Shown: one piece after another, positions 1 through 6,483 of the stretch
How the letters are laid out: each line of letters opens with the position of its first letter
Position numbering within the stretch: position 1 is the stretch's first letter
Origin: Clostridia bacterium
Lineage (GTDB): Bacteria; Bacillota_A; Clostridia; Oscillospirales; CAG-272
Direction of reading: 5' to 3'
DNA: 14,760 nucleotides
NCBI GenBank assembly: GCA_017414605.1
Contig: JAFQLG010000102.1
Span: 1-14,760, forward strand
Notes under the pieces: generated by a model
What the model was told of the DNA's origin: nothing
The model's database searches: none
Seen by the model: the letters and a program-made list of their open reading frames with translations, nothing else
Made by a program: the position numbers and the translations under genes

Positions 1-538
1 GCCCAGCGTTACCGTTAACGGCAAGACCTATAAATTTCTCAACGGAGTGGGATTTGGCATAGACGGCTATTGCTGTGAGGTTGGCGATAAGATAAGAGCG
101 GAAAAGCCCGGCGAAAAGGTGGATTATACCTCGATAGCTATAAAGGGTCTTTTGTTCCACTACAAGCCCACAAACGCAAAGGTCACAGTTGACGGAGTTG
201 AAAAGACCTACAAAAAGGTCTGGATCGCGCCCACTATGCAGGGTCGCTTTTACGGCGGCGGCATGATGCCAACGCCCAAGCAGGACAGACTCGGTGAAGA
301 CAAAAAGGTGTCAACGATGATATTCTATGGCTCGGGCAAGCTGCACACGCTTATCATGTTCCCCTCGCTGTTCAAGGGTGAGCACGTAAAGCACACAAAG
401 CACGTTGACGTTATGGAGGGCAGAGAGATAAAGGTCGAATTCGACAGACCCACCGCACTCCAGATAGACGGAGAAACCATTCTCGGAGTAACCGAATACA
501 GCGTAAAGGCTTGCATTTGTGCAAAGGTCAATGCATAA
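1..538 (+). CDS. Diacylglycerol kinase family protein, C-terminal part (5' end outside window)
   Basis: The reading frame is open from base 2 to the TAA at 536-538, giving about 178 residues of the C-terminal half of a DAGK/YegS/BmrU-type lipid kinase, a family usually near 300 residues. What is visible is the beta-sandwich lobe: a glycine-rich NGVGFGIDG segment that normally follows the nucleotide-binding lobe, a GRFYGGGMMPTPKQ segment, and the ALQIDGE motif typical of the family's C-terminal end. The N-terminal lobe with the GGDGT nucleotide loop would lie upstream and cannot be checked. Members phosphorylate diacylglycerol or related lipids at the inner face of the membrane; the substrate here is unknown. 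A GTG at 47 lies in frame but is internal to the domain and is not a credible start. A strong terminator follows directly, so this is the last gene of its transcript. Confidence 0.85.
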   Translation, partial: PSVTVNGKTYKFLNGVGFGIDGYCCEVGDKIRAEKPGEKVDYTSIAIKGLLFHYKPTNAKVTVDGVEKTYKKVWIAPTMQGRFYGGGMMPTPKQDRLGEDKKVSTMIFYGSGKLHTLIMFPSLFKGEHVKHTKHVDVMEGREIKVEFDRPTALQIDGETILGVTEYSVKACICAKVNA

Positions 539-545
539 TATTGTT

Positions 546-574
546 CCCGGCGGAGCTTCCGCCGGGATTTTTTT
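546..574 (+). terminator. Rho-independent terminator after the lipid kinase gene
   Basis: A 9-bp GC-rich stem (546-554 with 558-566) closes a 3-nt loop and is followed by seven T. It begins 7 bases after the stop codon. Confidence 0.9.
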
Positions 575-594
575 GATCGCGGGGCAAAAAAATG

Positions 595-623
595 TTGTAA
601 TGAGCGCAAAAGTATGCTATAAT
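595..623 (+). promoter_or_regulatory. Sigma-A promoter of ddh
   Basis: TTGTAA (595-600) and TATAAT (618-623) are separated by 17 bases. The gene start is 31 bases beyond the -10 box, leaving a short leader that holds GGAGGA at 645-650. Confidence 0.8.
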
Positions 624-654
624 TTTTAGGTAAAGAATCGTTTCGGAGGAAAAG

Positions 655-1638
655 ATGATAAGAGTCGGTATTTTCGGTTACGGAAACCTCGGCCGCGGAA
701 TTGAGGCGGCTATAAGACAAAACGAAGATATGGAGCTTTGCGCCGTTTTCACAAGGCGCGATCCCGCCCTTCTCGCTATAAGAACTGCAGGAGTGCCCGT
801 CAGGAGCGCTATGGATGTTGACGAATATATTGGAAAAATTGACGTTATGATAATTTGCGGCGGCAGCGCCACTGACCTGCCAAGGCTCACCCCCGAGCTT
901 GCCGAGAAGTTTTCGGTTATCGATAGCTTTGATACGCATGCAAATATCCCCGAGCATTTTGCCGCGGTTGACGCGGGAGCCAAGGCGGGCGCAAACGTTG
1001 CACTCATTTCATGCGGCTGGGACCCCGGCATGTTTTCTCTGGCGCGCGTATATGCTTCTGCTATCCTGCCCTGCGGTAAGGACTATACCTTCTGGGGCCG
1101 CGGCGTAAGCCAGGGTCATTCGGACGCCATCAGGAGAATTGACGGCGTGCTTGATGCAAGACAGTATACCATTCCCATAGAGAGTGCGCTTGAGGCGGTA
1201 AGACGTGGGGACGCTCCCGATCTGACCACGCGCCAAAAGCATACGCGCGAGTGCTTTGTGGTGGCAGACGAGAGCGCCGACAAGGATCGCATTGAGCGCG
1301 AGATAAAGCAAATGCCCAATTACTTTGCTGACTATGATACCACCGTTCATTTTATAAGCCAAGATGAGCTTTTGCGCGATCACTCGGGTATTCCGCACGG
1401 CGGATTTGTTATAAGAAGCGGCAAAACGGGAATCGAGGGAGAGCATGATCACGTTATCGAGTACTCCTTAAAGCTTGATTCCAACCCCGAGTTCACGGCT
1501 TCCGTTATCGTGGCGTTTGCCCGTGCGGTTGCGAGAATGAAGAGCGAGGGCGCGGTTGGCTGCAAGACCGTTCTTGACGTACCGCCCGCATACCTTTCGG
1601 CAAAGCCCTATGCCCAGCTTATAGCAGAGATGCTTTGA
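655..1638 (+). CDS. ddh: meso-Diaminopimelate D-dehydrogenase
   Basis: The 327-residue product matches the full length of Ddh (about 326). The enzyme makes meso-diaminopimelate in one NADPH-dependent step from tetrahydrodipicolinate and ammonia, feeding lysine and peptidoglycan synthesis in the cytoplasm. Visible features are an N-terminal Rossmann motif (GIFGYGNLGRG, residues 5-15), the family segment SCGWDPGMFS near residue 120, the HGGFVIR segment, and a C-terminal NPEFTASV segment of the substrate-binding domain. The ATG at 655 is supported by GGAGGA four bases upstream and by the promoter placed just before it. The gene stands alone between two terminators, so it appears monocistronic. 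The dehydrogenase pathway is a shortcut used by a minority of bacteria in place of the acylated or aminotransferase routes; whether those are also present cannot be seen here. Confidence 0.93.
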   Translation: MIRVGIFGYGNLGRGIEAAIRQNEDMELCAVFTRRDPALLAIRTAGVPVRSAMDVDEYIGKIDVMIICGGSATDLPRLTPELAEKFSVIDSFDTHANIPEHFAAVDAGAKAGANVALISCGWDPGMFSLARVYASAILPCGKDYTFWGRGVSQGHSDAIRRIDGVLDARQYTIPIESALEAVRRGDAPDLTTRQKHTRECFVVADESADKDRIEREIKQMPNYFADYDTTVHFISQDELLRDHSGIPHGGFVIRSGKTGIEGEHDHVIEYSLKLDSNPEFTASVIVAFARAVARMKSEGAVGCKTVLDVPPAYLSAKPYAQLIAEML

Positions 1639-1650
1639 TGAAAAACAAAA

Positions 1651-1678
1651 GCCTTACGCTTTGGCGTAAGGCTTTTTT
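1651..1678. terminator. Bidirectional terminator between convergent ddh and the YwaF-like gene
   Basis: A 9-bp stem (1651-1659 with 1664-1672) with a 4-nt loop is followed by six T on the plus strand and preceded by an A-rich run that serves as the T-tract for minus-strand transcripts. It lies between two converging stop codons. Confidence 0.88.
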
Positions 1679-1680
1679 GA

Positions 1681-2484
1681 TTATTGCGCGAGCTCTTTTG
1701 TCCGTCTGTTTTTGAAATAGAAGGGCAGATAGGGCGCGGCGTGTATGATGAGGTAGATGATATACACGATGATCACACAAACGGGCGCGGGGAGCGCTTC
1801 TCCTATGGGAGCAAAGAAGAGCGAGCGCATCTTAAAGAACATAAAGTCCGAATTTACGGGTGAAAAGTTCATAAGGTTTGCAGGAATGGAAACGATGAGC
1901 GCGGGAATTGCGGGCAGGAGCAGGTCAATGGGCTTTCTCGCGTTTTTGAAGGAATGATAGCCCGACTTGAGCATTACTATTGTGCAAAAGACCAGCGCGC
2001 CGTGATAAAAGAAGGTCTGAAATCCTGCCAAAGATATGCAGGAGTATCTGTCAAGCACGGTTGCGGGATAGACGAAATTTATGGAGCCGCCCAGCATGCC
2101 AAGCGTGCAGACGTAACCGCATGCCGCATATCTGACCTTTCCCTTGAAAAACAGGGCAAAGGGCATGGCGTACATAAAGATACTGCAAGGATAAAGGGGA
2201 GTCAGACTGCCCCAGGGCATACCCACAACGTTACCCGTTGTCGATTCCCAAACTATCTTAATTGCCTCGCCAAAGGTGACTACCGCCCAAAAGATGCCCA
2301 TTCCTATTCTTATAGTCTTTTCATCCTTTTTGGCAAGCCAGAGCGCGCCGAATATGATAGCCACTAACAATATGCCCGCAAAAACGAAGTGCAAAGGTGT
2401 GAACATAGTTCCCGGCAGCTCATTTGCGGGGGGCAAAAAGTCCTTGTGAGTAAAGAAATAGCTTAAAAGTTCAGCAAAGCTCAT
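1681..2484 (-). CDS. YwaF/TMEM164-like integral membrane protein
   Basis: The 267-residue product is strongly hydrophobic, with about seven predicted membrane segments separated by short loops and a basic C-terminal tail (FKNRRTKEL). The segment LTPLYPCSIFMYAMPFAL and a later FFYHGALVF resemble the conserved core of the YwaF family (TIGR02206, related to TMEM164), in which a Cys and a His sit in the membrane. That resemblance is from memory of the family, and the function of bacterial members is not established. The start at 2484 has AAGGAG at a good distance. It follows the aldo/keto reductase gene by 50 bases with no clear terminator between, so the two are probably co-transcribed. Expected location: cytoplasmic membrane. 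Confidence 0.6.
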   Translation of the reverse strand: MSFAELLSYFFTHKDFLPPANELPGTMFTPLHFVFAGILLVAIIFGALWLAKKDEKTIRIGMGIFWAVVTFGEAIKIVWESTTGNVVGMPWGSLTPLYPCSIFMYAMPFALFFKGKVRYAACGYVCTLGMLGGSINFVYPATVLDRYSCISLAGFQTFFYHGALVFCTIVMLKSGYHSFKNARKPIDLLLPAIPALIVSIPANLMNFSPVNSDFMFFKMRSLFFAPIGEALPAPVCVIIVYIIYLIIHAAPYLPFYFKNRRTKELAQ

Positions 2485-2534
2485 AGCATTTCTCCTTGAA
2501 AGTGTTATTTTTCAAACGGGTTAAGCAAACTTAA

Positions 2535-3674
2535 TTATTTTGTCAGGTCAGCGTGTGCCTCTTTGAGCATATCGCGTATTTTTATGTGCTGGGGGCAGAT
2601 GCTCTCGCATTTTCCGCAACCGACGCAGGCGGCGGCGGACTTGTTATCTGCAAGCAGGCGACCGTAAGTCCACTCAACGTCAGACGTGGTGTCATACTTG
2701 TATGCGTTGTTCCAAGCCGCGAAAACGCGCGGTATCTCAACGCCCACAGGGCAGGGCAGACAGTAACGGCAATTGGTACAGTTTACCTTGATGCGCTTTG
2801 AATAGACCTCGCGCGCTTCTTTGATTATTTGCTGCTCCTTGTCCGTCATACAGCCAACGCAAGCGTTGCTGAAAATGCGGATGTTGTCGTCCGTCATCTC
2901 GGGTGTGGTAACGCCTGAAAGCACGGTGCATATGGCGGGGTCGTTGCAAAGCCAGCGGAATGCCCATTCGGCAGGGGAGCGCTGCTCGCCATAGCTATCG
3001 AAAACGGCCTGAACGTCATCGGGAACGCTTGCAAGCTTGCCGCCAAGCAGTCCTTCCATTATTACAACGGGGATTCCGAGGCTCTCGGCAAGGCGCAGAC
3101 CGCGCTCGCCGGGTGCATTGCCAACGGTGTCCATATAGTTGTACTGTATCTGGCACATATCCCAATCGTAATCGCGGATTATGTATTCAAAGGCATCGTA
3201 GTCGTCGTGGAAGGAGAATGCGGCATATCTGATCTTGCCCTCCGCCTTGAGCCTATCCAAAAACTCGCGAACGCCCAGCGCCTTTACCTTATCCCAGCTT
3301 GCTCTGTTCAGGGAGTGAACGAGGTAGAAATCAATGTGGTCGGTAGAGAGCTTGCCACATTGCTCGTCAAAAAAGCGCTGAAAGTCCTCGGTCTTTTCGC
3401 ACAGGAACGAGGGCAGCTTTGTTGCAAGATAAACGCGGTCGCGGTAGCCTTCCTTAAGCGCCTCGCCGACAACGATCTCGTTAGTTCTTTGCGAGTAATT
3501 ATAGGCGGTATCAACGTAGTTTACGCCTGCCTCAATAGCGCGGCGGATTATGTTTTTTGCGTTTTCAAGGTCTACAACGCGCTCGCCGTTGACCTCAATT
3601 GTGGGAAATCTCATACAGCCAACGCCAAAAGCCGAAACCTTGATGCCGAGCTTGCCAAATTCTCTGTATTGCAT
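2535..3674 (-). CDS. Aldo/keto reductase with C-terminal 4Fe-4S ferredoxin domain
   Basis: The 379-residue protein has an N-terminal aldo/keto reductase TIM barrel followed by a ferredoxin-like tail. The catalytic tetrad is visible as D55, Y60, K86 and H120 (contexts YVDTAYNYSQ, ATKLPS, YLVHSLN). Two cysteine clusters lie in the tail: C299, C302, C305, C309 (CTNCRYCLPCP) and C350, C353, C356, C360 (CVGCGKCESICP), the pattern for two 4Fe-4S centres. Proteins of this architecture are common in anaerobes and are thought to couple NAD(P)H or ferredoxin electrons to carbonyl reduction; the substrate cannot be read from sequence. It is the first gene of an operon with the membrane protein downstream. 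An AAGGAA sequence precedes the ATG, and a strong promoter lies 33 bases upstream. Confidence 0.9.
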   Translation of the reverse strand: MQYREFGKLGIKVSAFGVGCMRFPTIEVNGERVVDLENAKNIIRRAIEAGVNYVDTAYNYSQRTNEIVVGEALKEGYRDRVYLATKLPSFLCEKTEDFQRFFDEQCGKLSTDHIDFYLVHSLNRASWDKVKALGVREFLDRLKAEGKIRYAAFSFHDDYDAFEYIIRDYDWDMCQIQYNYMDTVGNAPGERGLRLAESLGIPVVIMEGLLGGKLASVPDDVQAVFDSYGEQRSPAEWAFRWLCNDPAICTVLSGVTTPEMTDDNIRIFSNACVGCMTDKEQQIIKEAREVYSKRIKVNCTNCRYCLPCPVGVEIPRVFAAWNNAYKYDTTSDVEWTYGRLLADNKSAAACVGCGKCESICPQHIKIRDMLKEAHADLTK

Positions 3675-3706
3675 AATATTCTTCCTTTTTGTAGTTTTAT
3701 ATATTC

Positions 3707-3735
3707 ATTTTATCATAGCAACAAAGGCTTGTCAA
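3707..3735 (-). promoter_or_regulatory. Sigma-A promoter of the aldo/keto reductase operon
   Basis: On the minus strand TTGACA (3735-3730), a 17-base spacer and TAAAAT (3712-3707) with an extended TG upstream of the -10. It begins directly after the terminator of the preceding kinase gene. Confidence 0.85.
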
Positions 3736-3738
3736 CAC

Positions 3739-3766
3739 AAAAATAGGCGGCTCAAGGGAGCCGCCT
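3739..3766 (-). terminator. Terminator of the YgjV-like/nucleoside kinase operon
   Basis: A 9-bp stem (3766-3758 with 3753-3745) with a 4-nt loop, then ATTTTT on the minus strand. It starts 14 bases past the kinase stop codon. Confidence 0.85.
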
Positions 3767-3780
3767 GTGTATATTTTGCA

Positions 3781-5481
3781 TTATTTTCTGTAAAAGGTGT
3801 TGCCGCCGATAAATTCGCGAACTATGCTTGTAGGCGGGATCTCGTCATCAACGTCCGCCTCGGTGATATAGTTGAGGATCTTGACCATTGCTCTGACCTG
3901 ATCGTAATAATCGTCCTCGGGTCCAACGGTTAAGAGAAGCGGGAATATGTGGCGCTTGATAACGGCTATCTCGTATAGCGTTGAGCTGTTGAAGATAACG
4001 TCCGCGTTTTCCTGATAGGGGAATATCCATCTCTCCTCTCCGCGCCGCACCGAATCCCACATTGAAAGCGTTTTCTGAACGCTTGCGCCGCGGCCCTCGT
4101 AGTCGCGAACGGTTCGGCGCAAAAGTCTCAGGTAGCTTGAGGGTATGCGGTTGTGGTCGTCAAGATTGCGCGGCATAAGGGGAGTTACGTACATCTTGAA
4201 CACAAGGCGGGGGTCAAGGCCCTCGGGCAGAAGCACGGGATTAAGACCGTGCAGTCCTTCAACGATGATCACAGAGCTATCGGAAAGGCGCATTTTGTGT
4301 CCCTTCCACTCGCGCTTTGCGGTTAGGAAATTGAAGGTTGGGATCTCTACCTCCTCGCCCGCTAAGAGTGCCTTGAGATGCAGGGAGAAAAGCTCGGTAT
4401 CAATGGTGTTGATGTGCTCAAGATCCAGCGTTCCGTCCGGCAGGGGCGGTATCTTATCTCTGTCGATATAGTAATCGTCAAGGCTCATAAGTATAGGCTG
4501 CATGCCGTGAACGCGCAGCTGCGTTGCCAGGCGGTTTGCCGAGGTGGTCTTGCCCGATGAGCTGGGACCTGCCAGCATAACTGCCTTTGCGCCGCGCTCG
4601 CATATCATATCGGCGATCTGCGAAAATCTCTTTTCGTGCAGAGCCTCGTTAACGCGGATAAGCTCGCGTATCTTACCTGAAGTTACAAGCTCGTTGAGGT
4701 CCGCCGCCGTTTCACATTCCATAAGCTCGCCCCAGCGCTTGCCCTCGGTGTAAACGCTGAAAATATTGGGCATTTCGTGATAGCTGGCAATACTGTCGGG
4801 GTGTCTTGGGTCCGGAAACACAAATATAAATCCCTCGGGAGCGGGTAGAATGTCCCAGCTGCGCAGATAGCTCGTTGAGGGCGCCATCTCGCCGTAATAG
4901 TAATCGGAAAAATCGGCGTTTTCATATATGTCAAGCGTAGCCTTTTTTCTGTACGTCAAAAGGCGCGCCTTATCCGGCTGTCCGTTTGCGGCGTAATATT
5001 TAATGGCATCCGCGGTGGATATTCTGCGGCGGCGCAGAGGAATATTTTCGGCAACTATGCGCCAAACCTCTTCCTTTAGCTTTTCATAGGAAAAATCGGG
5101 CGCGCCGTCCACCTTAACGTAAAGTCCCGAGCCCAGCGTGCAGCTCATTTTGGCGCGCGCTGTGGGCCAAAGGTTTCTTATTGCCAGAAACAGAACGAAC
5201 TGCGCCGTTCTCGTATATGCATCTCTACCTGCGGGGTCGGTGTAGCGCAAAAGGCGAATAACTCCGCCCGATGCCGCAACTGCGCGGCGCACCGATTCGC
5301 GCTCCGTTACGTCCTTTTGCCTGAGAGGAACGTAACCGAGGGTGAAAACGCGACCCGCTATCTTTGCGGCGATAGGATCGGTGGAGGTCCTTCCCGTTAC
5401 AAGTCCCATTCCCTTGATTATGTCGAGCAGCGATTGCTCGGGCAGGGCTTTAACTTCAATTCCGTCTATAATAAGCTTCAT
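3781..5481 (-). CDS. Nucleoside (uridine-type) kinase with N-terminal TGS/ThrRS-like region
   Basis: The 566-residue product ends in a phosphoribulokinase/uridine kinase P-loop domain (about residues 296-500) with Walker A GPSSSGKTT at 305-313 and the following LDDYY segment near 337. The N-terminus (1-60) looks like a TGS ubiquitin-like domain and residues about 70-230 like the second additional domain of threonyl-tRNA synthetase, a layout known for a clostridial and Thermotoga class annotated as nucleoside kinase. It would phosphorylate a nucleoside, probably uridine or cytidine, in the cytoplasm; the base is not decided by sequence. The frame stays open to 5670, but the ATG at 5481 is preferred: GGAG lies 9 bases before it (5494-5491), homology begins there, and an earlier start would overlap the YgjV-like gene. 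It lies 26 bases after that gene, under the same riboswitch-controlled promoter. Confidence 0.85.
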   Translation of the reverse strand: MKLIIDGIEVKALPEQSLLDIIKGMGLVTGRTSTDPIAAKIAGRVFTLGYVPLRQKDVTERESVRRAVAASGGVIRLLRYTDPAGRDAYTRTAQFVLFLAIRNLWPTARAKMSCTLGSGLYVKVDGAPDFSYEKLKEEVWRIVAENIPLRRRRISTADAIKYYAANGQPDKARLLTYRKKATLDIYENADFSDYYYGEMAPSTSYLRSWDILPAPEGFIFVFPDPRHPDSIASYHEMPNIFSVYTEGKRWGELMECETAADLNELVTSGKIRELIRVNEALHEKRFSQIADMICERGAKAVMLAGPSSSGKTTSANRLATQLRVHGMQPILMSLDDYYIDRDKIPPLPDGTLDLEHINTIDTELFSLHLKALLAGEEVEIPTFNFLTAKREWKGHKMRLSDSSVIIVEGLHGLNPVLLPEGLDPRLVFKMYVTPLMPRNLDDHNRIPSSYLRLLRRTVRDYEGRGASVQKTLSMWDSVRRGEERWIFPYQENADVIFNSSTLYEIAVIKRHIFPLLLTVGPEDDYYDQVRAMVKILNYITEADVDDEIPPTSIVREFIGGNTFYRK

Positions 5482-5507
5482 AAAATCGTTCTCCATTCTT
5501 TTCGTAG

Positions 5508-5768
5508 TCAGCCGTTGGTGTCGGACACCTTTTCGGCCTTGTCTTTTGCGCGGTTGCGCAGTATGATAACTGCCTGATACATATTTATTACGAACAGACA
5601 AAGATTTAGAACGGCAACGGGGTAAGTGGCGCAGATCAAGGCATAAATAAGGCTGATAAGAGAGCCGCACATGTTTATCAGCCGTAGCTTTATCACGCTT
5701 GTCATCATCATTGATATTATTATAAGCGCCGTGCCCACATAACCGAATATTTCAAGCCAAACGTTCAG
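5508..5768 (-). CDS. Small YgjV-like inner membrane protein (likely CUG start)
   Basis: The conserved part has about 86 residues with three hydrophobic segments (IFGYVGTALIIISMMM, LINMCGSLISLIYALI, YPVAVLNLCLFVINMYQAV) and a charged C-terminal tail (RNRAKDKAEK). The pattern, with a VIKLRLIN linker, resembles one half of YgjV-family inner membrane proteins, whose role is unknown. The start is unusual. No ATG, GTG or TTG is correctly placed after the very strong ribosome site GGAGGTGA (5781-5774), but an in-frame CTG lies 8 bases after its GGAGG core. The only in-frame ATG (5828) lies inside the riboswitch aptamer with no ribosome site. It is the first gene of an operon with the nucleoside kinase, so purine availability should set its expression. 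Possible roles in nucleobase or nucleoside movement are inference only. Confidence 0.65.
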   Translation of the reverse strand: MNVWLEIFGYVGTALIIISMMMTSVIKLRLINMCGSLISLIYALICATYPVAVLNLCLFVINMYQAVIILRNRAKDKAEKVSDTNG

Positions 5769-5773
5769 AAAAA

Positions 5774-5781
5774 TCACCTCC
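5774..5781 (-). promoter_or_regulatory. Strong ribosome binding site deciding the YgjV-like start
   Basis: GGAGGTGA on the minus strand is almost fully complementary to the 16S 3' end. It lies just after the leader terminator and directs initiation to about 5768, where the in-frame codon is CTG. Confidence 0.7.
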
Positions 5782-5825
5782 AAAACAAAAAACAGTTGAC
5801 TCTCGGAAGGTCCCCGGTAGTCAAC
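5782..5825 (-). terminator. Leader terminator (riboswitch expression platform)
   Basis: A 7-bp stem GUUGACU (5825-5819) with AGUCAAC (5801-5795) stacks, across a 2x2 internal loop, on a 5-bp inner stem (5816-5812 with 5808-5804, two G-U pairs). A U-rich tail with six consecutive U (5792-5787) follows. The 5' arm is the same RNA as the aptamer's P3 3' strand, J3/1 and the first P1 base, so aptamer and terminator exclude each other. Confidence 0.75.
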
Positions 5826-5875
5826 CATTAAAGGTGGTTAGTAGAAACGTTTGCCCATATTACAAACATATACCA
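5816..5875 (-). promoter_or_regulatory. Purine (guanine-type) riboswitch aptamer
   Basis: All parts of the purine aptamer can be laid out on the minus strand. P1 is UGGUA (5875-5871) with UACCG (5819-5815). P2 is GUUUGU (5867-5862) with GCAAAC (5854-5849). L2 is AAUAUGG, J2/3 is GUUUCUAC (5848-5841), P3 is UAACCA (5840-5835) with UGGUUG (5827-5822), and L3 is CCUUUAA. L2 GG and L3 CC can make the usual kissing pairs. J3/1 reads AC (5821-5820) before UACC; the C at the specificity position (C74 in xpt numbering) indicates guanine or hypoxanthine rather than adenine. J2/3 matches the classical core exactly. One J1/2 base appears to be U where A is usual. P1 is short, as in the adenine-ON pbuE switch. 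Confidence 0.88.
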
Positions 5876-5891
5876 TTTGTGCATCTATAAC

Positions 5892-5920
5892 ATTATAGCG
5901 CATTTTTACCAATTTGTCAA
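5892..5920 (-). promoter_or_regulatory. Sigma-A promoter of the riboswitch operon
   Basis: On the minus strand a perfect TTGACA (5920-5915), 17-base spacer and perfect TATAAT (5897-5892). Transcription would begin near 5885, about ten bases before aptamer P1. Upstream of it, 5921-6035 holds no feature I can support. Confidence 0.88.
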
Positions 5921-6035
5921 TACATTTTTTCAAAATATTGTGAAAAATGTCAAAAAGTGTTGAAATGCAGTAAAAAGCGTTCTCAATGCATGGCATTTTG
6001 GGGGGCAAGTCCCGACTCGGCATAGAGCAAAAGAG

Positions 6036-6068
6036 AAGCACGGGAAGCCTATCTTTTCCCGTGCTTTT
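6036..6068. terminator. Terminator after the small orphan gene
   Basis: An 11-bp stem (6036-6046 with 6056-6066) closes a 9-nt loop. The minus strand continues TCTCTTTTGC and the plus strand TTATATTT, so it can act for the minus-strand gene ending at 6078. Confidence 0.75.
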
Positions 6069-6077
6069 ATATTTATA

Positions 6078-6398
6078 TTATTTAGCGCGATGCCTTTTGA
6101 TCTTTACTATAAGCCTGCTCCGCAATCTTTCATAGAGATTGTCTGCCTCGGGAAAGGGGAGAAAGGTAGCGCCCACGCGCTCTCGAAACAGGCGGTTCAT
6201 TCGTATTTTATGCCGTCTGCTTGGCGGAGGTGTTTCAAAGTCTTCGGGGTCTTGCTCAGGCTTTGAAAATTCCAGACGCGCCGCGTACAACAACTCGCGC
6301 TCAAAGCGCTCTCTGGTTTCGGGAGAAACACCTTCAAACAATTCCTCGCCATCTATATTTTCAACGTCTTTTGTTATTTTCTTACCGTTTTTTTTCAT
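6078..6398 (-). CDS. Small basic protein of unknown function
   Basis: I do not recognise this 106-residue product. It opens with a lysine-rich stretch (MKKNGKKITKD), has an acidic, probably helical middle (residues 14-50), a proline patch (ETPPPSRRHK), and a basic C-terminal part (MNRLFRERVG, then LPFPEADNLYERLRSRLIV, then KIKRHRAK). There is no signal peptide or membrane segment, so it is probably cytoplasmic; the charge pattern would allow binding to nucleic acid or ribosome, but nothing proves it. The ATG at 6398 is chosen because AGGAGAA (6407-6401) sits just upstream. The frame also continues to a GTG at 6494, but that would run through the leader terminator. It is a single-gene unit with a long structured leader, which suggests tight control. 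Confidence 0.65.
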   Translation of the reverse strand: MKKNGKKITKDVENIDGEELFEGVSPETRERFERELLYAARLEFSKPEQDPEDFETPPPSRRHKIRMNRLFRERVGATFLPFPEADNLYERLRSRLIVKIKRHRAK

Positions 6399-6425
6399 TT
6401 TTCTCCTGCATCGGTGAACCGTCAT

Positions 6426-6462
6426 AAAATTAAAAAGGTGCGCCAACCGAAGCCGACGCACC
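6426..6462 (-). terminator. UUCG-capped terminator in the leader of the orphan gene
   Basis: An 11-bp stem (6462-6452 with 6447-6437, some G-U pairs) is capped by a C(UUCG)G tetraloop and followed on the minus strand by UUUUUAAUUUU. It lies between the upstream promoter (6642-6670) and the gene start at 6398, so it either ends a separate short RNA or acts as an attenuator. Confidence 0.8.
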
Positions 6463-6483
6463 GAAAAACGCAAACTCCGATTG

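Noticed and set aside
5482..5670. 63-residue N-terminal extension of the nucleoside kinase
   Set aside because: It would overlap the YgjV-like gene, lacks homology to the family, and the ATG at 5481 has a proper ribosome site.
5795..5825. PyrR-binding attenuator (UCCGAGAG resembles its conserved loop)
   Set aside because: The flanking pairing of the PyrR loop is missing, and the upstream sequence is a full purine aptamer that explains the region better.
5782..5850. Guanidine-class riboswitch suggested by a hairpin plus terminator before a small membrane protein
   Set aside because: The GUUUCUAC, UAUGG and GACUA core elements match the purine aptamer position by position.
5838..6041. Possible 67-residue gene on the minus strand upstream of the YgjV operon
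   Set aside because: It runs through the promoter and riboswitch, has low-complexity content and has no ribosome site.
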